A program made the position numbers and the translations under genes. Shown piece after piece: positions 52,301 to 59,043 of a DNA stretch of 64,000 bases (the stretch's first letter is position 1; every line of letters begins with the position of its first letter). The notes under the pieces are model-generated. The model was not told the origin of the DNA, did no database searches, and saw only the letters and a list, made by a program, of their open reading frames with translations. Origin of the DNA: Candidatus Ozemibacter sibiricus (lineage in GTDB: Bacteria; Muiribacteriota; Ozemobacteria; Ozemobacterales; Ozemobacteraceae); the NCBI GenBank assembly GCA_003327425.1, contig QOQW01000024.1, positions 27,832 to 91,831 on the forward strand, written 5' to 3'.

Positions 52301-52340
52301 CCAGGATCAAAATGATGACGAGCCAGACATGGTGGTGCAT
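46350..52340 (-). CDS. Bacterial alpha-2-macroglobulin-like protein with thioester motif
   Basis: 1,996 residues. Signal peptide (HHHVWLVIILILGLAAASAAA). The N-terminal 330 residues are helical and TPR-like. Then come the macroglobulin beta domains (YHQPG-type loop seen as RGIYRPGQTIHFKGIV; VEEYKRPKFKVALEVP), a bait-like low-complexity stretch (about 1185-1245, PMASVMAPTESASLEG... and GPGAAGAGKPAP), the A2M block FFPHLTVDDKGTVTMTFTMP and the thioester domain. The thioester motif is HECSEQLF with Cys1460 (CGEQ in animals, CLEQ in E. coli). GGGAGGCATCC precedes the ATG. It probably traps proteases in the periplasm. The usual partner PBP1C is not next to it. Confidence 0.92.
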   Translation of the reverse strand: MHHHVWLVIILILGLAAASAAAPAGSWKDGWQEVEKAKQDGLPKTAVEKLEPIIAGALTAKDHVQAARAICEKIVLEGNIQGNKAEEKITRLQAEIGKLPTDMKPLLQLVLARWYWHYFQQNNWRFLNRTATAGVDEKDFTTWDLPRLFARIGSLYDEALKDEAALQKVPIAAWKDFLQAGNQPDELRPTLFDFFIHQALEFYTSGEQASAMPQDAFEIEADSPALGSAAAFIAWQPATTDTASPKYKALRLYQRVLTFHLERGNAEAAFDADLHRLAWANAVAVGDTAGDRFLAQLEALAAQRADSPLSAMAQFMAAQHWLARGQPAKAHALATVGMKRFPSSDGGVNCANLVRQIEAKQLEIQTERVSGQPRAQVIIDYTNIERLHFRLVAQNVKNLFRKERYNPSYPDWEDLRAATRQPAAREWTVTLPPTQEFRSQRHVIELPEVPAGYYYLLASWKKDFSEDSNALRAAPVWVSSLGLIMRNRWGRLEGLVVGNGTGEPIAGAAIEAQLYRHDQGWRVASSTTTKSDGTFTLPTISDSVFVVVKHGGEVLVDTQAMYAHQPGTPSPGYAVVFFTDRGIYRPGQTIHFKGIVVHVDQENDRYEIEPNRRLEVAFQDPNGLEIARTTVTSNAFGSFSGSFTAPTGRLTGEMQIVSYSPPGSTMIRVEEYKRPKFKVALEVPGEGGKLGEPVTIKGEAMSYTGAPIDGATVKYRVVRQAQLPPWCWWRWLAPEASQEIAHGVATTDQQGRFTITFPARPDRSIPEKDQPIFTFTVSADVTDGSGETRSQSQAIRIGYTALDLGLSVPGWPQAGQPLSVAVNTATLDGKGIPAAGSILVHALKQPATPVRPSYEERPSAERPDLSKPAMWEEGQVVAEETFQTSVDGTTSVKFTLPAGAYRVVATSRDRFNKPVTSKADLVVVDPAASRLGVKVPFLLRVQNPTVEVGGTFRALWGTGYDKGRAFIEVEHRRQLVQAFWTAPHATQHFLEIPVKEEMRGGFTVRVTQVRENRAYQETVRVNVPWSNKDLQLTLGHFTSKLAPGQKETWTLSLSGPEAERKAIELVAGLYDASLDAFMPFAWVNRFSFFRQDHSQCEQHFANQLIGAQELSDNWNPNYSFITRTYHQLPQNLIVNFMGYEFLRYKGLSRRDLADDNFAGGPVPQMALPPAPMASVMAPTESASLEGRAEAKADREMSEKDAGTSRGPGAAGAGKPAPTGPDLDKVATRTNLQETAFFFPHLTVDDKGTVTMTFTMPEALTTWKFQAFAHGLKCQSGGLTAETVTQKDLMVQPNPPRFLREGDELFFTAKVTNLSDAVQKGKVRLSLRDPATDRVRDAEFGLTQPDLPFEVPARESRSFAWRLQVPDGPGLVTYKVIGATDQLSDGEEAILPILSRRIFVTESIPLHIKGPGTKEVKFDKLIGSARSDSLVTEALTVQVTSNPAWYAVQALPYLMEFPHECSEQLFNRFYANTLARHIARSDPKIRKVFDAWKAEEALGGKTLLSNLEKNEQLKSVVLLETPWVRQARSETEARRNLGVLFDDNRLIREMDNARDRLAKMQLADGSWPWFPGGRGDPFITLYIVTGFGRLRHLGTDVETDLALRALNHLDRWIDQTYRDILKYSKKDENHLSTTIALYLYGRSFFLKDRPIPRQAKEAVDYFLGQAKTYWLQLANRMSQGHLALGLSRFGDAETARKIVASLKERSVTDEELGRFWRDTERSWWWYRAPIETQAIMIEAFDEVGKDAEAVEECKVWLLKQKQTQDWKTTKATADAIYALLLKGANLLASDRLVKVSLGGTEVRPEKVETGTGFYEKRYDGASVKPEMGQVVLTKEDAGIAWGGLHWQYLEDMSKVTPHETNLKLKKTIFIKTDAKSGKVLTPVRGKVKVGDLLTVRIELRTDRDMEYVHMKDQRGSGLEPVDVLSMYKYQDGLAYYQSTRDTASHFYIDYLPKGTYVFEYDLRIQHKGRYQTGMTEIQCMYAPEFNSNSESFVLEVE

Positions 52341-52521
52341 GGATGCCTCCCAGGAATCCGATCAGCGCGATCGGTGATGTGTAGGAGCTCGCCGGGGCCC
52401 GCGGGGCGACCGGCGCCGGGAACGTGGGGTAGAGAGAACCGAAGCCGAACCGGCCCCTTTCGAAACGGGAGGGAACGGGTCCGGGTTTAGGGCGGCGTTC
52501 GACCAGGACGACAGGCCGGTC

Positions 52522-54150
52522 TCACGCCTCATCGAGGCGGCCCTCCCAGAGGTAGGTTCGCGTTTCGGCCAGAATGACATGATTGAGAGCAAGGAGGGTG
52601 ATCAGATTGGGGACGGCCATCAGGCCGTTGGCGATGTCGGCGAAGGTCCAGACGGCTTTGAGGGTGACCATCGATCCGATCAGCACCGAGACCACCCACA
52701 GCAGGCGGTAGGGCAGGATCACGCGCGAGCCGAGCAGATACTCCGCCGCCTTCTCGCCGTAGTATTCCCAGCCGAGGATGGTCGAGAAGACGAAGGTCAG
52801 CAGACCCAGGCTCAGCACGAGGGGCCCCACCACCGGGATATCGGCGAAGGCGGTGCGCGTCAGCACGCTGCCTTCCTGGGGCGGGGGCCGCCAGCCCTCG
52901 GCCTGGCCGAGGTCGGCCACCAGTTCGACGGGGAGAGAGGCCACGGTCAGCGTGTCGTCACGCAAGGCGCCGGCGGCGATGGCGGCTTCCCGCAAGGCGG
53001 GCGGGAAGCTGGCGGGCAGCACGGTGACGGTGGGCCAGGCGCCGCCGGCCAGGAGCGCGGTGCGTAGGTCGGGCGGGGCCTTGTCGAAATCGAGCCCGCC
53101 GTGCTGAAAGGCCGGCGAGGCCTCGACGGTGGCGCGCAGCTCGGGAGCGAGACCCTTCATCGGTAGAGAGGACAGGGTCCAGCTCTGGGAGTTGACGATG
53201 ACCAGGCCGGTCATGGCGCAGACCACGACGGTGTCCCAGAAGGTGCCGGTCGAGGAGACCAGCGCCTGTCGCACCGGATTGCGGGTCTGGGCGGCGGCCG
53301 CCACGATGGGGGCGCTGCCCAGGCCGGATTCGTTCGAGAACAGGCCGCGCGCGATGCCGAACCGGATGGCCTGGGCGACGCCCGCGCCGAGGAAACCGCC
53401 GGTCATGGCGGTGCCGGAGAAGGCGCCGGTCACGATCAAGGCGAGGCTGGCCGGGATGCGATCGAGGTGCATGAGCAGCAGGTACAGGCAGCCGGCCACA
53501 TACGCGCAGGCCATGAACGGGACCAGCGCTTCGCAGGCCCGTGAGATCCATTTGATGCCGCCCAGCACGACGACCGCGGTCAGCAGGGCCATGACCAGTC
53601 CGGAGACCCAGTGGGCGAGGCCGAAGGTCTCGTGCAGCATGGCGGCGATCGAGTTGGCCTGCACCATGTTGCCGATGCCGAAGGCCGCCACGGCCGTCAA
53701 CAGCGCGAACAGCCACCCCAGCCAGCGCTGGTGCAGACCGCGTTCGAGGACATACATCGGCCCGCCGGCCATCTGCCCGTCGGGGGTGGTCACCCGGTAT
53801 TTCACCGCCAGCAGGGCTTCGGCATACTTGGTGCTGATGCCGAACACGCCGGTCAGCCACATCCAGAGGATGGCCCCCGGGCCGCCCGCCGCCACGGCCG
53901 TCGCCACGCCGACGATGTTGCCGGTGCCGATGGTGGCGGCCAGCGCCGTGGTCAGAGCGCCGAACTGGCTGATATCCCCTTCCCCTTCTTTCGACCGCTG
54001 GAGGGATAGGCGGATGGCCTGGCCCAGGTAGCGCTGGATGAAGCGCAGGCGTACGGTCAGGAACAGGTGGGTCCCGAACAGGAGGATCAGGAGCGGCGCT
54101 CCCCAGACGTAGCCGGAGATGAGGTCGAGGATGCGTTCCAGATCGGCCAT
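52522..54150 (-). CDS. Alanine/glycine:Na+ symporter (AgcS family) with large loop insertion
   Basis: 542 residues; usual members are about 450-480. Family motifs: ISQFGALTTALAATIGTGNIVGVATA, GGPGAILWMWLTGVFG, GGPMYVLERGL, RGLFSNESGLGSAPIVAAAA, STGTFWDTVVVCAMTGLVI and FSTILGWEYYGEKAAEYL. About 100 residues (roughly 325-426), mostly soluble, are inserted between two membrane helices, just after the CAMTGLVIV helix. GGGAGGGCTC precedes the ATG at 54150. It has its own promoter. Alanine is a product of the ornithine pathway at 30.7-40 kb, so import or export of alanine fits the organism's metabolism. Confidence 0.9.
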   Translation of the reverse strand: MADLERILDLISGYVWGAPLLILLFGTHLFLTVRLRFIQRYLGQAIRLSLQRSKEGEGDISQFGALTTALAATIGTGNIVGVATAVAAGGPGAILWMWLTGVFGISTKYAEALLAVKYRVTTPDGQMAGGPMYVLERGLHQRWLGWLFALLTAVAAFGIGNMVQANSIAAMLHETFGLAHWVSGLVMALLTAVVVLGGIKWISRACEALVPFMACAYVAGCLYLLLMHLDRIPASLALIVTGAFSGTAMTGGFLGAGVAQAIRFGIARGLFSNESGLGSAPIVAAAAQTRNPVRQALVSSTGTFWDTVVVCAMTGLVIVNSQSWTLSSLPMKGLAPELRATVEASPAFQHGGLDFDKAPPDLRTALLAGGAWPTVTVLPASFPPALREAAIAAGALRDDTLTVASLPVELVADLGQAEGWRPPPQEGSVLTRTAFADIPVVGPLVLSLGLLTFVFSTILGWEYYGEKAAEYLLGSRVILPYRLLWVVSVLIGSMVTLKAVWTFADIANGLMAVPNLITLLALNHVILAETRTYLWEGRLDEA

Positions 54151-54185
54151 GAGCCCTCCCGTTCTCTGCTTGGTCTGATGAACGG

Positions 54186-54214
54186 GTTGTAGCACATCGC
54201 CCGGGAAATGGCAA
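54186..54214 (-). promoter_or_regulatory. Promoter of the Na+:alanine symporter gene
   Basis: On the minus strand TTGCCA (54214-54209), 17 bases, TACAAC (54191-54186), with TGC before the -10 (extended -10). Confidence 0.7.
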
Positions 54215-54228
54215 ATGTCGGCAGCCGA

Positions 54229-54264
54229 CGAACAGGGCCGGAGCGTCAGCCCCGGCCCTGTTCG
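54229..54264 (-). terminator. Terminator of the lipoprotein-TPR operon
   Basis: Perfect 13-base stem CGAACAGGGCCGG/CCGGCCCTGTTCG with a 10-base loop, starting 13 bases after the TPR gene stop. No T-run but very stable. Confidence 0.65.
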
Positions 54265-54277
54265 GCAGGAATCGTGA

Positions 54278-55627
54278 TCAGTAGAGGTTGTTCAGCTTGT
54301 CGCGGGCCTTCATGGCCGACGCGGAGTTCGGATACCGCTGCAGGACTTCGCGGTAGTAGCTGCGGGCGGTGTTGATATCGCCGTAGCGTTCGTAGCATTC
54401 GCCGGCCAGGAACATCGCCTCGGGCGCCCAGTGATGATAGCCGAACCGCGTGGTGAATTCGATGAACTCGGCGGCCGCCTTCTGGAAGTAGCTGCGCTGG
54501 CTGGCGTTGGTCAGGCCGACCTGGTAGTGGCACCAACCGAGGCCGTAGATGGCTTCGGGCAGCAGGTCGGAACCGGGATACCGGGATTTGAACTGGGCGA
54601 ACACCTTGCCGGCATTCCGGTAGTCGCGCTGCTCGAGGTAGGTCTTGGCCTTCCAGAGGGTGGCGTCGTCGGCCAGAGCCGAGTTCGGATACTGCTTCAC
54701 CAGTTCGTCGAAGTAGGTGATGGCGTTGGCATAGTTGCCCCGGACCAGCTCGCTGTGGCCACGGTCGTAGAGTTCGCGGTCGCTGAGCGTCGGCTGGGTG
54801 GGCGGATAGGTGGGCGGATAGGTCGGGGGATAGGTTGGCGGGTAGCTGGGCGGATAGCCGGGATACTGGCTTTCCAGGTGTTGCAGGCGTTCGCGGGCCT
54901 GGTTGATCACGTCAGAGTTCGGGTACTGGTAGACGACCGTGCGGTAGGCGGCGATGGCGTTCTGGCGATCGTTGACCTGTTCGTAGGTGCGGCCCAGCAC
55001 ATACCAGGCGTTGTCGATCAAATGGCTGGTCACATACCGGGCGGTGAACGATCGGAACTCGTTGATGGCCCCATAGTAATCATTGACCCTTACCAGGCAG
55101 AATCCGATGTTGTAGGCGGCTTCGTCGACCTTGCGGAAGGTCGAATACTGGTAGGTGACTCGGCGATAGAAATCGATCTCCTGGTAGTACTGGTTGAGCT
55201 GGCGAGCCGATTCGCCGGCCAGGAAACAGGCTTCGCCCGCGCGGGAGTCATAGGGATAGCGGCTGACCAGCTCGCCGAAATAATAGACGGCCGCGCGATA
55301 GTCGGCCCGGCGGTAGGCGGTCATGCCGTCCTGGTACAGCTGGGCCGCGCTCTGATACCCAGGGTAGGAGGGTGGCTGCGAGGGGTAGCCAGGATTGGAA
55401 GGCGGTTGCGATGGATAGCCGGGATAGGAGGGCGGATACGTCGGCGTGCCGCCGGTCGGCGGGCCGGGTGGATACGAGGGCTGGCCTGGATAGGAATCGA
55501 CCCGGCCATGCAACAGATCGATCGACAGCCCGGCGTCGGCGTGGGGGTCTTCGACGGCCCACCCAGCCGGAAGCGCGAAGGTGGCCAGTGCCACAACCAG
55601 GAATGCCAGGGGAATGCACCGCTTCAT
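54278..55627 (-). CDS. Exported TPR protein with Pro/Tyr-rich linkers
   Basis: 449 residues. Signal peptide (MKRCIPLAFLVVALATFALPAGWA). Then a PGYPSQPPSNPGYPSQPP-type repeat linker, a first block of TPR units (YQDGMTAYRRADYRAAVYYF; IDFYRRVTYQYSTFRK), a second linker of PPTYPPTYPP repeats at about residue 262-282, and a second TPR block (NYANAITYFDELVKQYPNSA; NAGKVFAQFKSRYPGSDLL). The layout resembles CpoB/YbgF- and BamD-like envelope proteins. GGAGGTCGCA precedes the ATG at 55627. It lies 25 bases after the lipoprotein gene, so both are one operon. Exact role unknown. Confidence 0.82.
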   Translation of the reverse strand: MKRCIPLAFLVVALATFALPAGWAVEDPHADAGLSIDLLHGRVDSYPGQPSYPPGPPTGGTPTYPPSYPGYPSQPPSNPGYPSQPPSYPGYQSAAQLYQDGMTAYRRADYRAAVYYFGELVSRYPYDSRAGEACFLAGESARQLNQYYQEIDFYRRVTYQYSTFRKVDEAAYNIGFCLVRVNDYYGAINEFRSFTARYVTSHLIDNAWYVLGRTYEQVNDRQNAIAAYRTVVYQYPNSDVINQARERLQHLESQYPGYPPSYPPTYPPTYPPTYPPTQPTLSDRELYDRGHSELVRGNYANAITYFDELVKQYPNSALADDATLWKAKTYLEQRDYRNAGKVFAQFKSRYPGSDLLPEAIYGLGWCHYQVGLTNASQRSYFQKAAAEFIEFTTRFGYHHWAPEAMFLAGECYERYGDINTARSYYREVLQRYPNSASAMKARDKLNNLY

Positions 55628-55652
55628 TGCGACCTCCATCTGATTGTCCGCC

Positions 55653-56408
55653 TTATTGTCCGCTGCCCAGGGTGTCATACGGGTTGGTCGTGCCAGGGGT
55701 CTCTTCGGTTCCGGGTTCTTGCGGGGCATAGCTATAGGGATCGGTCGGGTTGTATTGGAACCTGATTTCCAGGGGGAGGTAGATATTGTAGTTATCGACC
55801 AACCGGTAATCATAGCCTTCCAATTTCACCCAGAGCTTGATGCCGGGGTGGTTGGCGGCCAGCCAGGATCGATACTTGCTGTTGGTGATCCAGATGCCGT
55901 TGAAGCCGGCCGGCTTCGATTGATAGGGGCGTCCGACCATCACCGAAGTGCTCAGGGTGCGGCGTTCGTAGCCCTGCAGCCGATTGGGGCTGCGATCGGG
56001 GGCCGAGCTGGTATCGGTGATGACCGCGTTGCGGAAATCATAGCCGTCGCTCGAAGGAACCGCCGTCGCTCGGTCGAACATCCAGCCGTAGACGTAGCCG
56101 GCGGCGCCCACATAGAAATCTTCGGTGCGACCAGAATTCGAGGAATCGGCCCACGTTCGCCACGTCCGCATCATGTGCAGATCGATGGGATCGCCGCGGG
56201 TCTCCCAGACGGTGACCGAGCAGGTGTAGGGAACCCCCACATCGTAGATGATCGCTGGCGTCACGCTGAACTCGGTATGGATCGGGTTGACCGGCGGAGT
56301 GATGATGCCGCCGCCGCCCCCGCCGCCGCCCCCGGAGCATCCGGACAGGACGATCGCCAGCGTCAGCGCCAGGCCGGCAACACCATTCGTTTGAGCAGGA
56401 ACGACCAC
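55653..56408 (-). CDS. Poly-Gly lipoprotein, probable frameshift in the signal peptide
   Basis: The body of the protein is about 230 residues: lipobox AIVLSGC, then SGGGGGGGGG, then a domain with TEFSVTPAIIYDVGVPYTCS and DNYNIYLPLEIRFQYNPTDP. The only good start signal, GGAGG and ATG at 56416, is in another frame and gives MKMWSFLLKRMVL before it would run out; joined to AGLALTLAIVLSGC it would be a perfect lipoprotein signal. A one-base shift near 56375-56385 is therefore likely (real or an assembly error). The in-frame GTG at 56408 gives a signal without positive charge. Function unknown. Confidence 0.55.
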   Translation of the reverse strand: MVVPAQTNGVAGLALTLAIVLSGCSGGGGGGGGGIITPPVNPIHTEFSVTPAIIYDVGVPYTCSVTVWETRGDPIDLHMMRTWRTWADSSNSGRTEDFYVGAAGYVYGWMFDRATAVPSSDGYDFRNAVITDTSSAPDRSPNRLQGYERRTLSTSVMVGRPYQSKPAGFNGIWITNSKYRSWLAANHPGIKLWVKLEGYDYRLVDNYNIYLPLEIRFQYNPTDPYSYAPQEPGTEETPGTTNPYDTLGSGQ

Positions 56409-56416
56409 ATCTTCAT

Positions 56417-56747
56417 CGGCGGGTACCTCCGGGGCAGAATGAAACGGAAACCACCCACTACAGCAAACATCGTACCGGAAACAAAATCTCCTGCTGACGC
56501 CGGTTTTCAAGAATTCATCGCCGATATTGTCGGTTTTCCGGCACCGTCTGCCGAATTTCGAACGCCACCCTTCGCCCCGATCGCCTCCCGCCTCAGACCA
56601 TTTCCTCGACGCTGTCCCAAGGGATTGACCGCGAAGGCTCGCGTCCATGGCGGGGGCGCCGCCGAGGGCCATGCGCAGGCCCCGCGGCGGAATCCTGGGG
56701 GCCGCCGTCTGCCGGCCTTTCCTCTACGGGAGGGGTATGATCGAGGT
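56417..56747. other. Intergenic region between divergent genes
   Basis: About 330 bases upstream of the frameshifted lipoprotein and the leaderless gene. No small gene with start signals was found. The part next to the lipoprotein (56440-56560) is AT-richer, as for promoter DNA, but no clear -35/-10 pair could be assigned to the minus strand. Confidence 0.4.
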
Positions 56748-56777
56748 TTGCTTCAGGGCACCGTGGTGTGCTATGCT
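56748..56777 (+). promoter_or_regulatory. Promoter placed for a leaderless transcript
   Basis: TTGCTT (56748-56753), 18 bases, TATGCT (56772-56777), with TGC before the -10. The -10 ends 6 bases before the ATG at 56784, so the predicted start of transcription is the A of the start codon. Confidence 0.65.
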
Positions 56778-56783
56778 CCGGCC

Positions 56784-57713
56784 ATGCGTACCTTGATCAT
56801 CTGTATGTGTCTGGCCCTGTCGGTTCCCGCCTGGGCGGATCCCTCCGCCCGCTCCGAGGCTGCCAAACTCGGCTATTCAGAAGAGATCCTCGAGCAGCTT
56901 CCAGGCAAGCATCTGCCGCGGGCGCCGAACCCTGATTGGCAGCCCATTCGAGCCCCTGCCGAGCCGCGTTTTCCTGATCGTCAGCTGCTGACCCCACGCC
57001 TCGATCAGAAGGCCGAACCGGCCAGCATGCTTCCCTACCTCACCGAGCTCCACAAGAAGAACCCCCGATCGCCCAAGATCACGCGCAAGCTGGCACTCAC
57101 CTGCCTCAAAGCCGGGCAGCCTCGCGAGGCGCTCTACTGGTTCACCCAGACCTGGTTCCGCGATCGCACCGACCTCGCCGCGCTCTGGAACTGCGCGGCC
57201 TTGTCCTATCGGCTCGGCGATTATCGCGCCACCGCCAGCTACCTCAAGGAATACGCCCAGCGTGATCCCCATAGCGTGTGGGGGCGTATCGCCCGCGAAA
57301 TGCAGGGAGCCACCCCGTTCGGCGGCGGCATGGACCTGGCCGGGGCATTCGCCGGCCGTCTGCCGCGCGGCGGCATCATGACCGGCGGGGCCGCCAAAAG
57401 CGGCGGCTCGGCCTTGATGGTCATTGGCGGGCAGGAAATGGAACCCCCGCGCGGCGACACCCTGGCGGACCGTCTCGACGAACGTCCGATGCCTGCCGGG
57501 CCCAAGAAGAAAGAGGCCGCCCCCGGTGGGGAGCCCCTGCCCGCCAAGGCCTCGCTCCGGCGGGCGGTGATCGACACGGCCGCCCCGGCGGCAGGCACGC
57601 CGCCTCCGGTGGGTCCGGCTTCTGGTTCTTCGCCGGCTTCCGCTGGGCCAGCGCCCGCCCCGGCGACCCCGCCGGCGACGGCCTCGGCGGCTGCCGCTCC
57701 CGCTGCGCCTTGA
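56784..57713 (+). CDS. Exported TPR-like protein with Ala/Pro-rich tail (leaderless)
   Basis: 309 residues. Signal peptide MRTLIICMCLALSVPAWA. A TPR-like pair is visible (ALTCLKAGQPREALYWFTQT; ALWNCAALSYRLGDYRATAS). The C-terminal 100 residues are low-complexity Ala/Pro/Gly. There is no Shine-Dalgarno, and the promoter sits so close that the mRNA probably starts at the ATG. The nearest plus-strand frame further upstream is a non-coding shadow of the divergent lipoprotein. Stands alone; function unknown. Confidence 0.75.
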   Translation: MRTLIICMCLALSVPAWADPSARSEAAKLGYSEEILEQLPGKHLPRAPNPDWQPIRAPAEPRFPDRQLLTPRLDQKAEPASMLPYLTELHKKNPRSPKITRKLALTCLKAGQPREALYWFTQTWFRDRTDLAALWNCAALSYRLGDYRATASYLKEYAQRDPHSVWGRIAREMQGATPFGGGMDLAGAFAGRLPRGGIMTGGAAKSGGSALMVIGGQEMEPPRGDTLADRLDERPMPAGPKKKEAAPGGEPLPAKASLRRAVIDTAAPAAGTPPPVGPASGSSPASAGPAPAPATPPATASAAAAPAAP

Positions 57714-57941
57714 GCCAGGGGCGGAGCTTCCCCCCGTTCTCCCCGGAGAATTCCTGATCGGCTCCCCTTTTCGCTGCAGGGCGCTGAACTTCTCCAAAAC
57801 CGGGCGAGCGCAGGCTGTCAGCCAGTGGTCGCCTCACCGCAGGTTCTGCGGGTAGCCTTGACCTGATTCCCTGTGCTACCGCCCCGGTTCCGGGCGCCTT
57901 GGTGGCAGGCGTCCTTCCACCGCAAGCGGAGGGGCGAGCGA

Positions 57942-59042
57942 TCAAAGCACGGAAGGATCGCTTTCCCTCTCGGCCTCCCCGGGACCATCGAAGTCGACCA
58001 CCCGAGCGGGGGCCGTCTCCTCGGGTCGGCGCCGCGCCTCTTTTTCGTGCTTCCCTCGTTGGAAGAAATACCACATGATGGCCACCGGTACCGCATAGAA
58101 CCAGAAGAAGAACGATTCCGGGCTGGTGATGCCGGCCGGGAACTCCTCGGGGGCCCAGCGGAAGCGGTCGAGGTTGTACAAGATGGCGATCACGGAAGTC
58201 CAGACGAAGAAGAAGTTGGGGATGGCCTCAGCGGCGCTCATGAAACCCAGACCTCTGGTGCGGTCAGGGGTGAACGGATAGAACAGATTGTTCCCCATGA
58301 ACCCCGTCGAATCTTCGATGATATGGACCATCGATCCGAAGAAGATGATCAGGGGATACAACATCCAGCGGGGGATCGTGTAGAGTTCGGGGTAGGGGCC
58401 CTCGGGCACCACGACATACGAGATGGCCCCCACGATCACGGCGATCAGCAGGCCCAGCGTGGCGCTGTGGCTCCAGGTGCGATGCCAGGGCAGGAACACG
58501 ATCTCTACCTGGTTCTCGCCTCGTTTGATGAATTCGAAGCACGGCCCCGACATGATGGCGATGTTGGATTTCTTGTCGAATTCCTGGAAGAAGGTGCAAC
58601 TGGTCTTGACCCGCGCCACGGCCTTCTCTTTGGGTTCGGTGCCGACGAACGGCGTCTGGCCGGTATCGACCAGGGGGCCGATCTCGACCACTACCTCCTG
58701 GGTCTTGGCGTCGAAGCCCAGCGTGTAGCTGCGCCACAGATTCGCCCCCAGCTGCATGGTATGCAACTGCACGCTCGACCGCCCGTCGCGATTGGCCTTC
58801 TCGATCGATTGCGCGACGACCGCGGCGATCTGGTGCGCATCGAGCGCGTTCGGATCGGGTTTCACCTCGAACTCCGAGGTATGGAAATACCGGGCGAACT
58901 TGAAATCGAGCGTGTCGGGCAGGATGCCGAAGATGCCGCCCAGGCACAGGATGAACGACTGCTCCTGCGAGGCCATGTGGACGGCCTGCGGGAAGAACGA
59001 CGCGACGGCGATGCCGGAGATGAAATGGGTGAAGCCCTTCAT
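57942..59042 (-). CDS. YdjM-like membrane metal-dependent hydrolase
   Basis: 366 residues. Family hallmarks: MKGFTHFISGIAVASFF at the start, GGIFGILPDTLDFKFAR (D-x-x-D), PWHRTWSHSATLGLLIAV (H-x-x-x-S-H) and GSMVHIIEDSTGFMGNNL. Four to five membrane helices. About 110 residues between the second and third motifs form a soluble insertion (FHTSEFEVKPDPNA... to VEIVFLP), absent from the small YdjM proteins. The last 40 residues are charged. It begins 1 base after the TctA-like gene stop (TGATATG), so it is translationally coupled. Substrate unknown. Confidence 0.75.
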   Translation of the reverse strand: MKGFTHFISGIAVASFFPQAVHMASQEQSFILCLGGIFGILPDTLDFKFARYFHTSEFEVKPDPNALDAHQIAAVVAQSIEKANRDGRSSVQLHTMQLGANLWRSYTLGFDAKTQEVVVEIGPLVDTGQTPFVGTEPKEKAVARVKTSCTFFQEFDKKSNIAIMSGPCFEFIKRGENQVEIVFLPWHRTWSHSATLGLLIAVIVGAISYVVVPEGPYPELYTIPRWMLYPLIIFFGSMVHIIEDSTGFMGNNLFYPFTPDRTRGLGFMSAAEAIPNFFFVWTSVIAILYNLDRFRWAPEEFPAGITSPESFFFWFYAVPVAIMWYFFQRGKHEKEARRRPEETAPARVVDFDGPGEAERESDPSVL

Positions 59043-59043
59043 A

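Noticed and set aside
54785..54860. Tandem GGCGGATAGG-type repeats
   Set aside because: They encode the PPTYPPTYPP linker of the TPR protein and are not a separate repeat element.
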